Shown: piece after piece, positions 34,858 through 42,644 of the stretch
Layout: each line of letters opens with the position of its first letter
How positions within the stretch are numbered: position 1 is the stretch's first letter
Assembly: GCA_009781895.1 (NCBI GenBank)
Contig: WQUV01000003.1
Location: 1-64,000 of the forward strand
Length of the DNA stretch: 64,000 bases
From: Candidatus Saccharimonadota bacterium
GTDB taxonomy: Bacteria > Patescibacteriota > Saccharimonadia > Saccharimonadales > Saccharimonadaceae
Direction of reading: 5' to 3'
Translations under genes and position numbers: made by a program
The notes under the pieces: generated by a model
Told to the model about the DNA's origin: nothing
Databases searched by the model: none
The model's input: only the letters and a program-made list of their open reading frames with translations

Positions 34858-35714
34858 AGTATCCCTCCAGCTAGTCCGGTGATCTTTGGGTTGGGGGACC
34901 AGAGGGAGAGGAGGAGGGTGCGAGTGGCAGCTTCACCGGCCCAGAGGGTGAGAGGATTGTATTTAGTGGTGGCGAGGTTAGTGACGATAACTTTGCCGTC
35001 TTGGGTTGCGATATGGTTATCGTGAGTGAAGGTTGCAAGACCGCATTCGTAGGTGAGAGTGAACTTATGGAGGGCTTCGGCGACCTGTGGGAGGGGGGTG
35101 CTGAAGTTGATCAACTTCGGGTAAAGCACGGATTTAAAGAGGTGCTGGAGCTGATTGAATGTGATCAACATCTTTAGGTGGGGATTTTCGAGGGGGAGGT
35201 GGTCATTCAAAAGCGAGATGGCGTCGCGGGTGACTAGGATTGGTTTTTTGTCGGCGTGAAAATCCTTGAGATTCCCCAGGAAGTGAGCGAAGGTTTGCTG
35301 GGTTTCGGAGTTCTTGCCAAAGTCGCCGATGAGGAGGATGCCGTCAGCCCAGGTGGCTAGCTCCTTGAGGTCGCCGTAGATGGCTTTGGTGAAGCCGAGA
35401 GACTTGGCATCGCCAGAGAAGATGAAATCGGGATTCTTGGGCAGCATTTTCTCGAGGCATTTTGGCAGGAGGACTTTGACTTCGGCGGCTCCTAATTCGA
35501 GAGTTTTGCCGTAGGTATAGCTGACGCCAGCAAATCCTGCTGAGCTACCACCAATGATGAGGATCTTACCGCAGAGATCGAGGCGGTCGGGCGGGAGGAG
35601 GCTATCTGGGTGGAGGGGTTTGTTAATATCCTGAATCTTGAGAAAGCCACCGGCTCCTCGATAGGAACCGCCCTTTACTATCTCGGATTTGGTGTTCTTC
35701 TCTGATCCAGCCAT
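34854..35714 (-). CDS. NAD(P)H-hydrate dehydratase-like kinase-fold protein
   Basis: A 286-residue ribokinase-fold protein. KILIIGGSSAGFAGVSYTYGKTLELGAAEVKVL resembles the N-terminal part of YjeF C-domain (NnrD) proteins, which repair hydrated NAD(P)H using ADP or ATP. The C-terminal NnrD signature (GSGDVLAG-like) is replaced by NPLTLWAGEAATRTLLL, so activity is uncertain. A Gly-rich 20-residue N terminus is added. It is overlapped by the next gene and follows exonuclease III directly. Confidence 0.6.
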   Translation of the reverse strand: MAGSEKNTKSEIVKGGSYRGAGGFLKIQDINKPLHPDSLLPPDRLDLCGKILIIGGSSAGFAGVSYTYGKTLELGAAEVKVLLPKCLEKMLPKNPDFIFSGDAKSLGFTKAIYGDLKELATWADGILLIGDFGKNSETQQTFAHFLGNLKDFHADKKPILVTRDAISLLNDHLPLENPHLKMLITFNQLQHLFKSVLYPKLINFSTPLPQVAEALHKFTLTYECGLATFTHDNHIATQDGKVIVTNLATTKYNPLTLWAGEAATRTLLLSLWSPNPKITGLAGGIL

Positions 35715-36497
35715 CTATAGTTTAACCTCCACGCTGATGGGGCAGTGATCAGAGCCTGTTATTTCTGGGTAGATTTGGGCGTTTTGGGTTTTGAGGCCCT
35801 TGGTTAGCTGATAGTCGATACGCCAGCCGTTGTCGGGGCGGCGCTCTTTGACGCGAAAGCTCCACCAGGTGTATTGGATTCGGTCAGGGTTTTCGTCGCG
35901 CCAGACATCTTGGAAGCCGCTTTTTAGGTAGTTCTTGAAACCATCGCGCTCTTCGAGGGTGAAGCCGTGCTTGCCTTTCTTGGTGTTGGGCTTTGCGACA
36001 TCGATGGGTTCGTTTGCGACATTGAAGTCGCCCATCAAGAGGACTTTGTCGTACTTCTGGAAGAGACGATTGATATGAGCGTCGTATTTGACGCGGACAG
36101 GGATCCGACTCAAATCTTCTTTGCCGTTGGGTGAATAAATGCTGACGAATAATGCACCCTCGATGTTAACCGCTGTAAGGCGACCTTCGCTGCAGGCGTC
36201 GCCGTACTGATCGTGAGTGTCGGTGGATTTTTCGAGGATTTGCTTGTGGGCTTTGAGGTCTTTACGAACCCAGAGGGCGGTGCCAGAGTAGCCTTTTTTG
36301 TCTTTGGCGAAAGACCAGAAGAATTGATAGTCGGGGAAGAGTTTCTCTAGCTCAAGTTCGGAGAGCTGAGGTTCTTGGATTTTGGTTTCCTGAAGGGCGA
36401 GTATGTCGGGGTCGTACTCTTGAATGAATTTTTGTAGATTACCTCTTTTGATGACGGCTCTAAGCCCATTTACGTTCCAAGAGAAGGCGCGTATCAT
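35715..36497 (-). CDS. xthA: Exodeoxyribonuclease III / AP endonuclease
   Basis: A 260-residue enzyme of the EEP family that cuts at abasic sites in base excision repair. Motifs: FSWNVNGLRAV, LALQETK (catalytic Glu), GTALWVR, MGDFNVANEPID, and TGSDHCPI (catalytic Asp-His). Length is normal. The ATG overlaps the smpB stop by four bases. Confidence 0.95.
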   Translation of the reverse strand: MIRAFSWNVNGLRAVIKRGNLQKFIQEYDPDILALQETKIQEPQLSELELEKLFPDYQFFWSFAKDKKGYSGTALWVRKDLKAHKQILEKSTDTHDQYGDACSEGRLTAVNIEGALFVSIYSPNGKEDLSRIPVRVKYDAHINRLFQKYDKVLLMGDFNVANEPIDVAKPNTKKGKHGFTLEERDGFKNYLKSGFQDVWRDENPDRIQYTWWSFRVKERRPDNGWRIDYQLTKGLKTQNAQIYPEITGSDHCPISVEVKL

Positions 36498-36976
36498 CGT
36501 TGGCCTTTCATCTGCCGTAACGCTTCGCGGTCGGACTCGCGACGCTTGATGGTCTCGCGTTTGTCGTAGGATTTCTTGCCCTTACCGATGGCGATTTCGA
36601 CCTTGATGTAGCGACGACTAGGGAGGAGTTTGGTTGGGACGATGGTGTAGCCGTCGGTGCGGGCGCGGGTGAGTTCTTTGAGCTCTTTCTTGTTGACAAG
36701 AAGCTTAACGGGGCTCGTGTCGATAACGTTATCGCTGTCGTTGCCGCTACTTTTGACGCTAAAGCTGGCGTTTTGGAGCCAGAGCTCGTCGTTACGAATG
36801 ACGACAAAGGCACCCTTCAGGTGGACGCGACTGTCGCGGACAGCGCGAACTTTGGCGCCTGTTAAGACCATACCAGCGAGGATATTTTGCCCGAGCTCAT
36901 AGTCGAAGCGGGCACGGCGATTAATGACTGCTGCGGGTTGCTTGCGCTTAGGGTCTTTAGTCGGCTTTTTTGTCAT
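36494..36976 (-). CDS. smpB: SsrA-binding protein SmpB
   Basis: A 160-residue protein that pairs with tmRNA to rescue stalled ribosomes. NRRARFDYELGQNILAGMVLTGAKVRAVRDSRVHLKGAFV and the basic C-terminal tail KKSYDKRETIKRRE are diagnostic. No tmRNA gene (ssrA) was seen in the window. It overlaps the 3' end of the thioredoxin-like gene by 20 bases. Confidence 0.95.
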   Translation of the reverse strand: MTKKPTKDPKRKQPAAVINRRARFDYELGQNILAGMVLTGAKVRAVRDSRVHLKGAFVVIRNDELWLQNASFSVKSSGNDSDNVIDTSPVKLLVNKKELKELTRARTDGYTIVPTKLLPSRRYIKVEIAIGKGKKSYDKRETIKRRESDREALRQMKGQR

Positions 36977-37232
36977 TACCCTCGCTTTTTATGTCGTATT
37001 TTTCGATTGCTTTGAGGATTTTATCGCGCTGGAAGCCCTCAATTAAAGCTAGACGCTTACCTGAATCGTCGACGATTTCAGCGGTAGGGAAGCCAGTAAT
37101 CCAGCTCTCGCCGTCGCCGTCGCGTTCTTCGTAGGGAAGCCCGCTGTCATTTAGCCAGTCCATTAATGCATGGCAATAGCCACACCAGTCAGCGGACCAG
37201 ACGATGATCTTGGCTGATTTTTTCTCACTCAT
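36957..37232 (-). CDS. Thioredoxin/glutaredoxin-like protein
   Basis: A 91-residue protein with WSADWCGYCHALMDWL, a CGYC redox motif in the thioredoxin position, and a cis-Pro region GFPTAEIV. Likely a small thiol oxidoreductase in the cytoplasm. It lies one base after dus and is co-transcribed with dus, smpB and xthA. Confidence 0.82.
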   Translation of the reverse strand: MSEKKSAKIIVWSADWCGYCHALMDWLNDSGLPYEERDGDGESWITGFPTAEIVDDSGKRLALIEGFQRDKILKAIEKYDIKSEGNDKKAD

Positions 37233-37233
37233 A

Positions 37234-38283
37234 TTATATTTCCTCCTTATCTAATATTTCACGAACCTGAGCAATGTCTTTGCATTCCATTAAGCGGGCG
37301 CGGAGGTCGCTAGCGCCACGAACGCCGTGGATGTAGATCTTGAAGAAGCGCTTTAGCGGTTCGAAAGGTACTGGTCCTGGTCGCAAGACGGACTCCTTCT
37401 CGGGCGGAACCGCAGGACCTTGGCGGTCCTCTTGTCCTGCGGACAATTCACCTGGCATCGCCCTCAAAGAAGCCGACTCACGACCATCTAGCCAGTGCAT
37501 CTCCCAGATGTCTAGATGATAATTCAAGAGTGCTACGAGTTCTTCGTGGGTTGGTTCGTGGTTTCGGAAGCAGAAAGGGTTCTTGAAGATGCCGCGACCG
37601 ATCATCCAGCCGTCGAAGCCGTATTGTTCAGCCATCTGAAGGCCCATTTTGGAGTTGGTGACATCGCCGTTAATAACGAGCTTGGTTTCGGGGGCGATTT
37701 CGTTACGCATGCGCACTAGATCTGGGATAAGTTCGAAATGAGCGGGTGGGATAGACATTTCTTTACGGGTACGGAGATGGACGGTGAGGGCTTTGACGTC
37801 TTGTTTAAGGAGGTGGGGGATCCAGGTTTTGTATTCTTCGACTTTAGTGAAGCCGAGGCGGCATTTGACGCTGACATCCAGCCCGGAAGACTTGGTGGCC
37901 TGGATGATCTCGGCAGCGAGGTCAGGGGTTTTGATGAGGCCAGAACCGCCGCCAGTTTTGACGACGTTTTTCTCTGGGCAGCCGGTGTTGATGTCGACAG
38001 CAGTGTAGCCCATCTCTTTAAGTCCGTGGCTTGTGATGGCGAAGCTCTCGGGCTTACTGCCCCAGATCTGCGGGACGATTGGTTGCTCGCTGGGTAGGAA
38101 CTCGAGGCGACGCATGGCGTTTGGGCGGCCAGCCTCGCTGGCGTAGCTGTCGGAATTGGTGAATTCGGTGAAGTAGATATCTGGACGACCAGCTTTTGTC
38201 ACAACCTGGCGAAAGACAAGGTCGGTGACGCCCTCCATGGGGGCTAAAATAGAAAATGGTGCTTTGAATTGATCCCAGAACAT
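37234..38283 (-). CDS. dus: tRNA-dihydrouridine synthase
   Basis: The FMN enzyme reduces uridine in the tRNA D loop. Motifs: APMEGVTDLVFRQ, DINTGCPEKNVVKTGGGSGLI (catalytic Cys), SVKCRLG, INGDVTN and WMIGRGIFKNP. The ATG at 38283 lies 11 bases after a TATACT, so it is leaderless; it gives 349 residues. Between LDIWEMHWLDG and FEPLKRFFKIYIHG, residues about 269-299 are a Glu/Pro/Gly-rich insertion absent from relatives, coinciding with an inverted-repeat element. Confidence 0.93.
   Translation of the reverse strand: MFWDQFKAPFSILAPMEGVTDLVFRQVVTKAGRPDIYFTEFTNSDSYASEAGRPNAMRRLEFLPSEQPIVPQIWGSKPESFAITSHGLKEMGYTAVDINTGCPEKNVVKTGGGSGLIKTPDLAAEIIQATKSSGLDVSVKCRLGFTKVEEYKTWIPHLLKQDVKALTVHLRTRKEMSIPPAHFELIPDLVRMRNEIAPETKLVINGDVTNSKMGLQMAEQYGFDGWMIGRGIFKNPFCFRNHEPTHEELVALLNYHLDIWEMHWLDGRESASLRAMPGELSAGQEDRQGPAVPPEKESVLRPGPVPFEPLKRFFKIYIHGVRGASDLRARLMECKDIAQVREILDKEEI
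37389..37478 (-). repeat. Inverted repeat element inside dus
   Basis: The inner perfect arms CCGCAGGAC (37410-37418) and GTCCTGCGG (37434-37442) enclose AGGACC/GGTCCT. Outer flanks are weakly complementary. It encodes about 30 extra residues in the enzyme. The stretch GCAGGACCTTGGC is similar to the copy A-E core with four bases missing. Confidence 0.55.
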
Positions 38284-38331
38284 ATATAATATATAGTATA
38301 GCATAGAACAGAGGAGGAAGGCAAGGAAAAG

Positions 38332-38358
38332 CCCCGACACCAAATAGTAGTGTCGAGG
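38332..38358 (-). terminator. Terminator of orphan transcript
   Basis: On the minus strand CCTCGACAC and GTGTCGGGG (38350-38358, 38332-38340) form a stem followed by CTTTTCC. Confidence 0.75.
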
Positions 38359-38478
38359 CGATCAACGGAGGTCTCCTGTGCCCGAGCAGGAGCCTCAAGG
38401 AACACGAAAGGTTCGCTTTCGGGGGAGGTGAGAGCCGAACCCTTGTTGCGGGTGCCTTTCGTGGGGGTTAGTTTGGCT
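38359..38478 (-). other. Structured 3' region of the orphan transcript
   Basis: On the minus strand CACGAAAGG pairs with CCTTTCGTG and encloses GGTTCG/CGAACC. A second hairpin, GAGG.CTCCTG with CAGGAG.CCTC, follows. It could be an mRNA 3' structure or a small RNA. No SRP, tmRNA or RNase P signature was found. Confidence 0.5.
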
Positions 38479-38928
38479 TTACAACAAGACCACTCTGTTC
38501 GCTGGTGCGGACTTTGTGGTGCCATTGAGGTGATTCAGAAATCCGTCGCCTGAGTTTGTGAGTTCTTGGGCGATGGTCGTGTTGCCAACTTGCGTCAGTT
38601 TGACGCGTCGTTCTGGCGGGGCACCTAAGGTTTGTCGGTGGACGCCTGCGCCCGTGTAGTCTTTCATAGTAACGACAGCTTCTTTGGGGCCTCTGGCCTC
38701 GATGGTTACGTGTTGTTCGCCGCCGTCGTAGTTGCCGAGTGCCTGGCCAAAGAATCCGGTTTTGTAGTCAGTCTTGACGGTCGTTGTTTTTTTGTCGCCA
38801 AGTCCTAGGAAGTCTAAGAGCCAATTCCCGCTGTCGCTTGCCGCCCTGCTGCTGCTACTGCTAGAGGCAGAGACAGGGGTGCTTGCTGCGTTGAACGCTC
38901 TGTGGAAGTAGGGGTTTATCTGTCCCAT
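38479..38928 (-). CDS. Orphan protein with structured UTRs
   Basis: The ATG at 38928 is preferred over the frame's first ATG at 39015 because AAGGTGAG precedes it at good spacing. The 149-residue product has a Ser-rich low-complexity stretch (VSASSSSSSRAAS, about 14-33) and a C-terminal half with alternating polar strands. No family, signal peptide or membrane helix is recognised. The transcript has a folded leader of about 110 bases and a folded 3' region before a terminator. Confidence 0.6.
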   Translation of the reverse strand: MGQINPYFHRAFNAASTPVSASSSSSSRAASDSGNWLLDFLGLGDKKTTTVKTDYKTGFFGQALGNYDGGEQHVTIEARGPKEAVVTMKDYTGAGVHRQTLGAPPERRVKLTQVGNTTIAQELTNSGDGFLNHLNGTTKSAPANRVVLL

Positions 38929-39047
38929 AATTCTCACCTTGTCCCACTGGGACCCACCATCCCCCAGTATAAAGCCGGGAGCCTTTCTCAAAAGTACGCG
39001 GTCAGCGTCTTTCAAGAAAGGGTGGGGGCTGACCGTGCCGTACCGCT
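38929..39047 (-). promoter_or_regulatory. Structured 5' leader of orphan transcript
   Basis: On the minus strand GGTCAGC and GCTGACC (about 15 bases apart, with an inner CTTTC/GAAAG hairpin) extend with GTAC/GTAC. A GTCCC-AGT-GGGAC hairpin lies just before the Shine-Dalgarno. Such nested stems suggest a cis-regulatory RNA; no known riboswitch was recognised. Confidence 0.5.
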
Positions 39048-39076
39048 ATTTTAGCATACAGATATGGCAAAGTAAA
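39048..39076 (-). promoter_or_regulatory. Promoter of orphan transcript
   Basis: On the minus strand TTTACT (39071-39076) and TAAAAT (39048-39053), 17 bp apart, with a TGC extension before the -10 box. Confidence 0.6.
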
Positions 39077-39098
39077 GTTCTAGTGGTAAGATTGGTAC

Positions 39099-39127
39099 TT
39101 GATTCTTAGACGAAAGTGTGCTAGAAT
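39099..39127 (+). promoter_or_regulatory. Promoter of rnj
   Basis: TTGATT at 39099-39104 and TAGAAT at 39122-39127, 17 bp apart, with AAGTGTG before the -10 box. The leader is about 90 bases with a TAGGAG Shine-Dalgarno, unlike the leaderless genes; RNase transcripts are often self-regulated through such leaders. Confidence 0.7.
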
Positions 39128-39223
39128 AGGGGTACTAAAGAGTTCTTGGAGGTTGGTGCTAGTCGCCACTATTAGGTGTGGAACAAATCTAACAATTCAG
39201 TGAAATAATACCATAGGAGTAAA

Positions 39224-41344
39224 ATGGAAAATGACAAACAGCGCATGCAGAGAATGCAGAAATTAAGAGAAGAAAGACTAAAACAGGTAGCAAATAAGCG
39301 GCAGATGAAAGAGGTTGGCGTGGCGACTGGTGCCGCAAATAGCAAAAACGGTCGAGGTGGCAATGCTAATAGTGGTGCAGGTGCGAATGGTGGCGGCGAT
39401 AAAAAGAATCGCTATCAGCAGCTAAGACAGCAAAACGAGAAGGCGCGTTTGCGTAACGAGGAGCGTCGCAAGATGCTCGGTGTCTCGAGTCGAGCGGGTG
39501 AAGTGACCCGCGCGCAGCGCCTGAAGAGTCATGACGTGGTAGCGCAGGCGAGCCAGCATCATATCGGTGTGCCAGTGAATAAATCACGTTATAATGGTAC
39601 GGGCGGACGACAGCTTGATCCGAAGCTAGTAAAGAATGCGCCGCGCAATCCAGATGCGGTGCGAGTAGTGGCGCTTGGTGGCCATGGTGAAATCGGTATC
39701 GGCAAGAACATGACGATGATCGAATATAAAGACGAGATTGTAATTATTGATATGGGTGTTTTGTTTGCAAATCACGACTACCCGGGTGTTAATTATTTGA
39801 CCGCAAGTACAAAATACCTCGAAGACAAGATGGATAAAGTAAAGGCGATTCTATTTACTCACGCTCACCTTGATCACATCGGTGGGACACGACATATTTT
39901 GCCGCGATTTAACCCTATGACACCAGTTTATGCGACTGAGTTTACGGTTAATATGATCAAGAAGCAAATGAGCGAGCTACCAGAGCCGCCAGATACTAAT
40001 TATCAGGTAGTTGACCCGTTTGCGCACAAGGAAATCAAACTGTCACAACATTTGTCGGTTGAGTTTGTGCATGTTCTGCACTCGATTCCAGGCGCAGCGG
40101 CGCTAGTGATTCGGACGCCGAATGGTGTGATCTTACATATGGGTGACTGGCGGTTTGAGAATAATCCAGTTGGTAAAGAGTTTGACTTGCCGCGCCTAGA
40201 GGAGATCGCAAAGATCGAGGGTATCGCGATGCTGATTAATGAGTCGACCAACATCGACAGCCCAGGTACGCACCCGTACTCAGAGTTTGATGTGGGTGAG
40301 AATATGGGTCGAGCGATGGATCGGGCGAATGGTCGTTTGATCGTTTCGTGTTTCTCATCTCAGGTGGTACGAATGCAGTTCGTGCTGGATGAGGCGGCGA
40401 AGCGAGGTAAAAAAGTCGCTTTTGCTGGATTCTCGATGATTAATAACGTCGAGGTAGCTTTGCGCAGCCGACAGATCCGTGTGCCGAAAGATACGGTGAT
40501 GAAGATGGAAGACATCGTCAAAGTGCCAGATGAAAAGGCAGTGATTGTCTGTACTGGTTCGCAAGGTGAGTTAAATGCGGTATTAAATCGTATGGTCTCG
40601 GGTGAACATAGGCACATCAAGATTAAACCGACTGATACGATCGTCTTTTCGTCGAATCCAATTCCAGGTAACGAGCCGCATGTGACGGCGACTGTTTCTG
40701 GCTTGATGCGTGAAGGTGCAGAGGTGATTCAGAATGGCAAGGGTCATATTCATGGTCTCGGGCCACTGCATATCTCGGGCCACGCTTACTTTGATGATCA
40801 TGTGAAGCTGGTTTCGACACTGAAGCCAAAGAATTACTTGCCGACACACGGTGAGTACTATATGCTAGAACATAATGCCCAGATGGCAGAGAATGTTTGC
40901 GGGATCCCGAAAGAGCGAATCCTCGTGATTGATTGTGGTGATATTGTTGAGCTGGATGCCGAGCAGAACATGAAAAAGGCTGGCCGCATGGCGGCGTCGT
41001 CGGAGCTATGGGATGATGCGGGGCATATTGTCAGCGAAGCGGTGGTGAAGGATCGTATTCATGTTTCGACTGAGGGTATCTTCGTGGTTGTCTTGACCTT
41101 CTCGCGTAAGACTGGTAAGTTGATCAAGTCGCCAGATGTGATTAGTCGAGCATTCATTTATATCGATGACTCTGAAGAGTTGATTGGCAAGGTTCGTCAC
41201 TATATCCGCACCAAGACGGAGAAGGGCGTAAACATGAACAAGCTTGATGCTTTGAAGTCTGAGCTGAAAGATGACGTGGCGCATATTCTCTTTGATGCGA
41301 CTGGTAGGACACCGATTATCTTGATTGCGACTAACTATATTTAG
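39224..41344 (+). CDS. rnj: Ribonuclease J
   Basis: A 706-residue metallo-beta-lactamase/beta-CASP nuclease with 5'-3' exo- and endoribonuclease activity, central to mRNA decay and rRNA maturation. Motifs: ALGGHGEIGIGKNM, the zinc motif THAHLDHIGG, GDWRFENNP, and the beta-CASP CTGSQGE with SSNPIPGN; HISGHAYFDDH. A basic, Gln/Arg/Gly-rich extension of about 140 residues precedes the nuclease core (usual proteins have under 20) and may bind RNA or partners. Confidence 0.95.
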   Translation: MENDKQRMQRMQKLREERLKQVANKRQMKEVGVATGAANSKNGRGGNANSGAGANGGGDKKNRYQQLRQQNEKARLRNEERRKMLGVSSRAGEVTRAQRLKSHDVVAQASQHHIGVPVNKSRYNGTGGRQLDPKLVKNAPRNPDAVRVVALGGHGEIGIGKNMTMIEYKDEIVIIDMGVLFANHDYPGVNYLTASTKYLEDKMDKVKAILFTHAHLDHIGGTRHILPRFNPMTPVYATEFTVNMIKKQMSELPEPPDTNYQVVDPFAHKEIKLSQHLSVEFVHVLHSIPGAAALVIRTPNGVILHMGDWRFENNPVGKEFDLPRLEEIAKIEGIAMLINESTNIDSPGTHPYSEFDVGENMGRAMDRANGRLIVSCFSSQVVRMQFVLDEAAKRGKKVAFAGFSMINNVEVALRSRQIRVPKDTVMKMEDIVKVPDEKAVIVCTGSQGELNAVLNRMVSGEHRHIKIKPTDTIVFSSNPIPGNEPHVTATVSGLMREGAEVIQNGKGHIHGLGPLHISGHAYFDDHVKLVSTLKPKNYLPTHGEYYMLEHNAQMAENVCGIPKERILVIDCGDIVELDAEQNMKKAGRMAASSELWDDAGHIVSEAVVKDRIHVSTEGIFVVVLTFSRKTGKLIKSPDVISRAFIYIDDSEELIGKVRHYIRTKTEKGVNMNKLDALKSELKDDVAHILFDATGRTPIILIATNYI

Positions 41345-41358
41345 AGCCTACGAATCTA

Positions 41359-41396
41359 GCGAATCGCGGCGTCAGAAATCTTGGCGTCGCGTTCGC
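41359..41396. repeat. Hairpin after rnj
   Basis: GCGAATCGCGGCG (41359-41371) pairs with CGTCGCGTTCGC (41385-41396) with small mismatches, 15 bases after the rnj stop. It may be a processing hairpin or terminator without a T tract. Confidence 0.55.
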
Positions 41397-41484
41397 CGTA
41401 TCTCTAATACGACTCACTTGGTGTTCGATTCCTCCTTGCGCTTCATCTAAATTCTGCGAAAGCTGGTGAGATAGTACGTTAAGA

Positions 41485-41513
41485 TTGACTTTTTAACATA
41501 AGTGTGATATAAT
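41485..41513 (+). promoter_or_regulatory. Shared-class orphan promoter
   Basis: TTGACT at 41485-41490 and TATAAT at 41508-41513, 17 bp apart, with the spacer ending CATAAGTGTGA. The leader to 41587 has hairpins (GTTGC/GCAAC and ACGCATATGCGT) and AGAGGAGG. Confidence 0.82.
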
Positions 41514-41586
41514 GTATGAAACGAGGTTGCATAGGGCAACTAACGGACGCATATGCGTAGGACATTTACAAAGAGGAGGACTGCGT

Positions 41587-42609
41587 ATGAGATTTGTAGA
41601 GTCAGGGTTCTTAAGGAGTAATGTTACCAGTAAACAGCTGTGTATACTCCAGCTGGGTGGCGCTAAGAGCACCGAATTGACAGTAGGGGAGCTGGTTGGC
41701 AACCTGATGGTCGAGAAGATCTTTTATACCACGACAGACCATATGGGTCATGATGGACCCCACCCTGATGACAAACTGCACATGGAGTTTCGTTGTCTTT
41801 GCTGTGGCAGATCGCTGTATCTTTGCGATGACGAAGAAACATTTAGCCAAAGCACTCTAGCGCGGGAAATTATATTCCAGCTGACGAAAAAGAGGCGGAG
41901 GTGGAAGAACCCGAGTTCTGGTGAGGCATGTTGCATGAAAGAGCGAGGGAAGAGGCTGGCTTACAAGCGTGTGAGTATCTTATGCAAGGAAAGCCACACG
42001 ATAGCCCATTTTCGTGCTGCGGGCATGGTTGACGGTAGCGACAGACAGATGCAATACGAATGCCTTATGTGCGGTAAGCTGAATCGAGTTGCAATAGATA
42101 TTCTTTTCGCGCTTGAATGGACAAAGGCTGACTACAATAAAATCAGTTCTGAATGCTATAGCTATAGGTTCCCGTACATGAAGAAGCTGGACGGAGGAGA
42201 GGTGGTCGATGTAAGATGCTATATAGAGAATAATATGCCCGTAATAGCTGCTTTTAGCGAGAGAGACCATCACATTTGGCTTTATATAATGGGTCGTCAA
42301 TATGATGGATGTTGTTGCGAGGCACACAGTGACTCTATTTTGCGTGCGAGGCACGAGTTTGAAAACAGGTATCCGCTTATAAGTCTAGGTGGGTCAACTA
42401 AGGACATCGGGTTGCGACTAGGTCTAGTCAGATTAACACCGAAAATGCAAGAAATACTTGGTATAAACGCGGAAAGGTATGGCATCAAGTTAAGCACTGA
42501 AGATATAGCCGAAAAGTGCCAACTAGATGTTGCAGAGGTGGAAGCGGATTTGCTTAGCAAACGCGCTAATATCGATTTACTTCTGAGCCTATATGCTTCC
42601 TCCTTTTAA
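41587..42609 (+). CDS. Orphan protein with two CxxC knuckles
   Basis: The ATG at 41587 has an AGAGGAGG Shine-Dalgarno; the open frame starts earlier inside the leader. The 340-residue protein has FRCLCCGR (around residue 64) and YECLMCGK (around 160), a pair of similar Cys-knuckle units that could bind zinc. A Lys-rich stretch (KKRRRWKNPS) and a C-terminal helical segment EDIAEKCQLDVAEVEADLL, which resembles a helix-turn-helix, follow. A nucleic-acid-binding role is possible but not shown. Promoter class and leader match other orphans. Confidence 0.62.
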   Translation: MRFVESGFLRSNVTSKQLCILQLGGAKSTELTVGELVGNLMVEKIFYTTTDHMGHDGPHPDDKLHMEFRCLCCGRSLYLCDDEETFSQSTLAREIIFQLTKKRRRWKNPSSGEACCMKERGKRLAYKRVSILCKESHTIAHFRAAGMVDGSDRQMQYECLMCGKLNRVAIDILFALEWTKADYNKISSECYSYRFPYMKKLDGGEVVDVRCYIENNMPVIAAFSERDHHIWLYIMGRQYDGCCCEAHSDSILRARHEFENRYPLISLGGSTKDIGLRLGLVRLTPKMQEILGINAERYGIKLSTEDIAEKCQLDVAEVEADLLSKRANIDLLLSLYASSF

Positions 42610-42616
42610 AAAGCAC

Positions 42617-42640
42617 CCCACCAAGATGCGTTTTGGTGGG
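42617..42640. terminator. Bidirectional terminator
   Basis: CCCACCAA (42617-42624) and TTGGTGGG (42633-42640) form an 8-bp stem followed by TTTT, between convergent genes. Confidence 0.85.
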
Positions 42641-42644
42641 TTTT

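Noticed and set aside
38330-39060. tmRNA, SRP RNA or RNase P RNA in the structured region near smpB and dus
   Set aside because: No tRNA-like ends, no GGAAG-type SRP loop and no RNase P core motifs could be found.
41400-41460. A T-arm-like GGTGTTCGATTCC sequence after rnj that could be a tRNA remnant
   Set aside because: No acceptor, D or anticodon arm could be fitted around it on either strand.
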